Assembly: GCA_045645485.1 (NCBI GenBank)
Contig: JAZRIX010000051.1
Location: forward strand, 1 to 7,462
Length of the DNA stretch: 7,462 bases
Origin: SIG440 sp045645485
GTDB lineage: Bacteria > Bacillota > Clostridia > Monoglobales > Monoglobaceae
Direction of reading: 5' to 3'
Shown: positions 6,504 to 7,462 of the stretch, piece by piece
How positions within the stretch are numbered: position 1 is the stretch's first letter
Layout: the number at the start of each line of letters is the position of its first letter
Program-made: the position numbers and the translations under genes
Notes under the pieces: model-generated
Seen by the model: the letters and a program-made list of their open reading frames with translations, nothing else
Databases searched by the model: none
Told to the model about the DNA's origin: nothing

Positions 6504-7202
6504 TTATCCAACAAATTCGTCAACGCATCTCTTGTATGCGGCAACTGGGTCTTCGGCTGCTGTAATGGGTCTTCCCACAACAATATAGTCAGAACCGATT
6601 GCTTTTGCATCAGCAGGTGTCATAACACGAACCTGGTCGCCCTTGTCACCGTCCGCAAAACGAACACCGGGTGTAACAGTTACGAAATCCTTTCCGCAAG
6701 TGTTGTGAACCTTTTCGGCCTCAAGAGGTGAACATACAACACCGTCGAGACCTGCCTTCTTTGCGTTGCTTGCATAGTGCATAACAACCTTGTCAATGGG
6801 TTCATTGATAAGAAGGTCTTCTTTCATTTTTTCTTCACTTGTTGAAGTAAGCTGAGTTACGGCGATAAGGATAGGACGTGTGCCGTCGGGACGTGTGAGT
6901 CCTTCCAGAGCTGCTTCCATCATTGCAACTGTACCTGATGCGTGAAGGTTTGTCATGTCAACATCAAGACGGCTGAGAACAGCCATTGATTTCTTTACTG
7001 TATTGGGGATGTCGTGAAGCTTAAGGTCAAGGAATATCTTGTGGCCGCGCTTTTTGATTTCACGAACGATTTCGGGACCTTCTGCATAAAAGAGTTCCAT
7101 GCCGATTTTAACAAAAGGTTTTACATCTGTGAACTTGTCCAGAAAGTCAAATACTTCTTTTTTTCCTGCAAAATCGCAGGCAACGATTACGTCTTTTCCC
7201 AT
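6504..7202 (-). CDS. pyrF: orotidine 5'-phosphate decarboxylase
   Basis: Decarboxylates OMP to UMP, the last step of de novo UMP synthesis. The 232 residues form a single TIM barrel. D10 and K32 (VKIG) are the early substrate and catalytic residues, and FLDLKLHDIPNTV (57-69) carries the Asp-Lys-Asp catalytic set D59, K61 and D64. TPGVRF and VVGRPITAAEDP near the C-terminus bind the phosphate. The ATG overlaps the pyrD stop codon by one base (TAATG), and AGGAGGT at 7217-7211 lies inside the end of pyrD, so translation is probably coupled. Codons 10-34 are repeated, with only silent changes, at the right edge of the window. Confidence 0.96.
   Translation of the reverse strand: MGKDVIVACDFAGKKEVFDFLDKFTDVKPFVKIGMELFYAEGPEIVREIKKRGHKIFLDLKLHDIPNTVKKSMAVLSRLDVDMTNLHASGTVAMMEAALEGLTRPDGTRPILIAVTQLTSTSEEKMKEDLLINEPIDKVVMHYASNAKKAGLDGVVCSPLEAEKVHNTCGKDFVTVTPGVRFADGDKGDQVRVMTPADAKAIGSDYIVVGRPITAAEDPVAAYKRCVDEFVG
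7101..7175 (-). repeat. direct repeat copy A, inside intact pyrF
   Basis: This segment encodes PyrF residues 10-34 and matches 7388-7462 at 70 of 75 bases with no gaps, offset 287 bases, same orientation. The five differences (7101, 7119, 7128, 7161, 7173) are all at third codon positions and all silent. Confidence 0.95.
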
Positions 7203-7462
7203 TAGTGGGCACCTCCTATAATATCATTTAAGTCTTTAATGCCGTATTTTTCCATAGCGGAAGGTAAGTTTTCGATAATTTCTTTGCTGGCAAAGGGATT
7301 TACAAGATTTGCGGCACCAACCTGAACGGCTGTTGCACCTGCAAGCATCATTTCAATTACATCTTCGGCAGTTGTTACACCACCCATACCGATTTTAACA
7401 AAAGGCTTTACATCAGTGAACTTGTCCAGAAAGTCAAATACTTCTTTCTTTCCTGCAAAGTC
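7202..7462 (-). CDS. pyrD: dihydroorotate dehydrogenase C-terminus joined to a pyrF fragment (partial, chimeric)
   Basis: An open frame of 86 visible codons, truncated by the window edge. The last 61 residues (from the ATG at 7387) are the C-terminus of a class 1B dihydroorotate dehydrogenase: GMGGVTTAED, AGATAVQVGAANLVNPFA and a final IIGGAH. The first two are the FMN-phosphate-binding loops of that TIM barrel. This enzyme oxidises dihydroorotate to orotate and belongs directly upstream of pyrF in such operons. The 25 codons before this (7462-7388) are not pyrD; they match PyrF residues 10-34 exactly (DFAGKKEVFDF onward to KIG). The join falls where both proteins have an IGM sequence. As written, the frame cannot encode a working PyrD from this piece. 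An assembly chimera is the simplest explanation; a true fusion is possible. Confidence 0.8.
   Translation of the reverse strand, partial: DFAGKKEVFDFLDKFTDVKPFVKIGMGGVTTAEDVIEMMLAGATAVQVGAANLVNPFASKEIIENLPSAMEKYGIKDLNDIIGGAH
7388..7462 (-). repeat. direct repeat copy B, fused to the pyrD end at the window edge
   Basis: Second copy of the pyrF codons 10-34, in frame with the pyrD C-terminus. Changes relative to copy A, read in coding direction, are GAT to GAC, AAA to AAG, ACA to ACT, AAA to AAG and GGC to GGT. The copy continues to the last base of the window, so its full length is unknown. Confidence 0.95.

Overview
The window reads as a fragment of a Gram-positive, clostridial-type genome, probably an uncultured gut or anaerobic Firmicute. 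The reasons are low to moderate GC, strong AGGAGG-type ribosome binding sites, a TTGACA/TATTCT promoter, an S-layer-homology (SLH) surface protein with an InlB-type repeat, and a pyrD-pyrF-pyrE-pyrB-pyrI operon with a separate regulatory subunit gene. No species can be named from the sequence alone.

Left part (1-2477). The first 33 bases hold the start of a leftward gene with its own Shine-Dalgarno sequence and extended -10 promoter. It diverges from a rightward gene for a secreted 557-residue protein: signal peptide, unrecognised N-terminal region, one InlB/Listeria-Bacteroides repeat and three SLH domains that should anchor it to the cell wall. A hairpin follows, then a small YhcH/YjgK/YiaL-family (NanQ/EbgC-like) cupin-type protein.

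Middle (2478-4412). A 600-residue membrane protein combines a signal peptide, an extracytoplasmic von Willebrand A-like domain with a near-complete metal site, a second cysteine-containing external region, one membrane segment and a cytoplasmic TIR domain that keeps the presumed catalytic glutamate. This is the most unusual gene in the window and the best candidate for a poorly described signalling or defence protein. It ends at a strong bidirectional terminator shared with the convergent pyr operon.

Right part (4415-7462, minus strand). Read 5' to 3' the order is pyrD (3' end only), pyrF, pyrE, pyrB, pyrI, covering the last steps of de novo UMP synthesis plus the ATCase catalytic and regulatory chains. 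Gaps are short and pyrD and pyrF overlap by one base. The pyrB-pyrI gap carries a dispersed-repeat-like element and a set of mutually exclusive small hairpins that reach the pyrI ribosome binding site.

At the extreme right edge the pyrD reading frame does not continue into pyrD. It runs into a second copy of 25 codons of pyrF that differs from the first copy only at five silent third positions. This is either an assembly chimera between related strains or a real duplication fusion, and it should be settled before the pyrD end is trusted. I see no rRNA, tRNA, CRISPR array or insertion sequence.
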